Under the pieces are notes generated by a model. It searched no databases, was not told the DNA's origin, and saw nothing but the letters and a program-made list of their open reading frames with translations. Source: an uncultured bacterium (GTDB lineage Bacteria; Cyanobacteriota; Vampirovibrionia; Gastranaerophilales; Gastranaerophilaceae). Taken from it: DNA of 64,000 nucleotides. The stretch is taken from positions 186,001-250,000 of the forward strand of contig CACWLL010000001.1 of assembly GCA_902761735.1 (NCBI GenBank), given 5' to 3'. The translations under genes and the position numbers were made by a program. This document shows positions 63,721 through 64,000 of this stretch, one piece after another. Every line of letters begins with the position of its first letter. Position 1 is the stretch's first letter.

Positions 63721-64000
63721 TGTACGTTATTATTTACGGAATTGTTGCATTAGTAATATTGTTTGTATTATTAGGAACTTTCCCTGGATTAATCCAATTT
63801 ATATTAGCTCTTGTGGCTGTAATGTTCGTTATATTAATAGTAATGAGAAATAGAGATATCAAGAAAAACAGCAAACCTGATATTGATGAAAATGCATTGG
63901 TAATACAAAACGTAAAAGCCGGAGGAATCATAAAACTGGCTTATCTTGACGGGCATAACGGAGAGGTAAACTTAAAAGTTCTTAGTCGAAATCTTTATAC
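63721..64000 (+). CDS. Membrane protein after pspA-like gene (truncated by window end)
   Basis: The first 93 codons are present. AGGAG lies just upstream of the ATG. It begins MYVIIYGIVALVILFVLLG, with a second membrane helix (FILALVAVMFVILIVM), then a cytosolic part (ENALVIQNVKAGGIIKLAYL) that could be the start of a DUF4178-like domain. The C-terminus is outside the window. It is probably cotranscribed with the PspA-like gene and may be its membrane partner. Confidence 0.65.

Overview
The window is AT-rich, gene-dense bacterial DNA using the standard code. It suggests a Gram-negative, cyanobacteria-related gut bacterium of the Melainabacteria/Vampirovibrionia type, most likely Gastranaerophilales. 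The clues are an LL-diaminopimelate aminotransferase of the kind common in Cyanobacteria, an MlaE-type outer-membrane lipid permease, glycogen synthase, tRNA genes without encoded CCA, and many small lineage-specific proteins with N-rich N-termini. The assignment is an inference from gene content; no rRNA gene is present to test it.

Layout. 0-5 kb: end of rsmE, CCA-adding enzyme, tRNA-Pro followed by a cluster of tRNA-Pro 5' fragments and hairpin repeats, dusB, and an exported TPR protein. 5-14.4 kb: a 51-codon small ORF, infC with a probable ATA start, a degenerate PurD-like protein, a small membrane protein, glgA, a 1196-residue zinc-ribbon/pseudo-cyclase/ATPase-like protein, and dapL. 14.4-22.7 kb: ruvB, a histidine phosphatase, a radical SAM protein, a glycine-zipper protein, yebC, a diguanylate cyclase, a small membrane protein and pgi. 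22.8-31.3 kb: two tandem APC permeases, glyQ, two P-loop kinases, then receiver-domain protein, degenerate PilB-like protein and mlaE. 31.3-38.2 kb is an accessory-looking stretch: two GNAT proteins, an exported protein, several unknown proteins, mazG, tRNA-Leu, a MITE-like inverted repeat and an FkbM-like methyltransferase. 38.4-42.4 kb: mtnP, yggT, trkA and trkH. 42.4-50.4 kb: exported proteins, tRNA-Thr, a partial spc operon (rpsE-rpmD-rplO-secY), two cell-envelope proteins, and glmS with a coupled 52-codon ORF. 50.4-61.1 kb: an HNH protein, dnaE, tRNA-Gly, a radical SAM protein, a candidate CE-clan (Ulp1/SENP-like) cysteine protease and other lineage-specific proteins. 61.1-64 kb: a Na/Pi cotransporter, a PspA/IM30 protein and a truncated membrane protein.

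The housekeeping genes cover tRNA maturation, translation initiation and ribosome assembly, protein export, DNA replication and Holliday-junction processing, and sugar/amino-sugar metabolism (glgA, pgi, glmS). They also cover K+ and phosphate uptake. Four genes that lack a Shine-Dalgarno sequence (PurD-like, zinc-ribbon protein, mazG, dnaE) share one arrangement: an extended -10 box (TGnTAnnAT-like) ending exactly 6 nt before the ATG, which predicts leaderless mRNAs.

The observations most worth following are the candidate CE-clan protease, the leaderless-promoter set, a short aromatic/glycine motif recurring near the N-termini of unrelated accessory proteins, the tRNA-Pro fragments interrupted by hairpins, and several enzymes that have lost catalytic residues while staying intact as ORFs.
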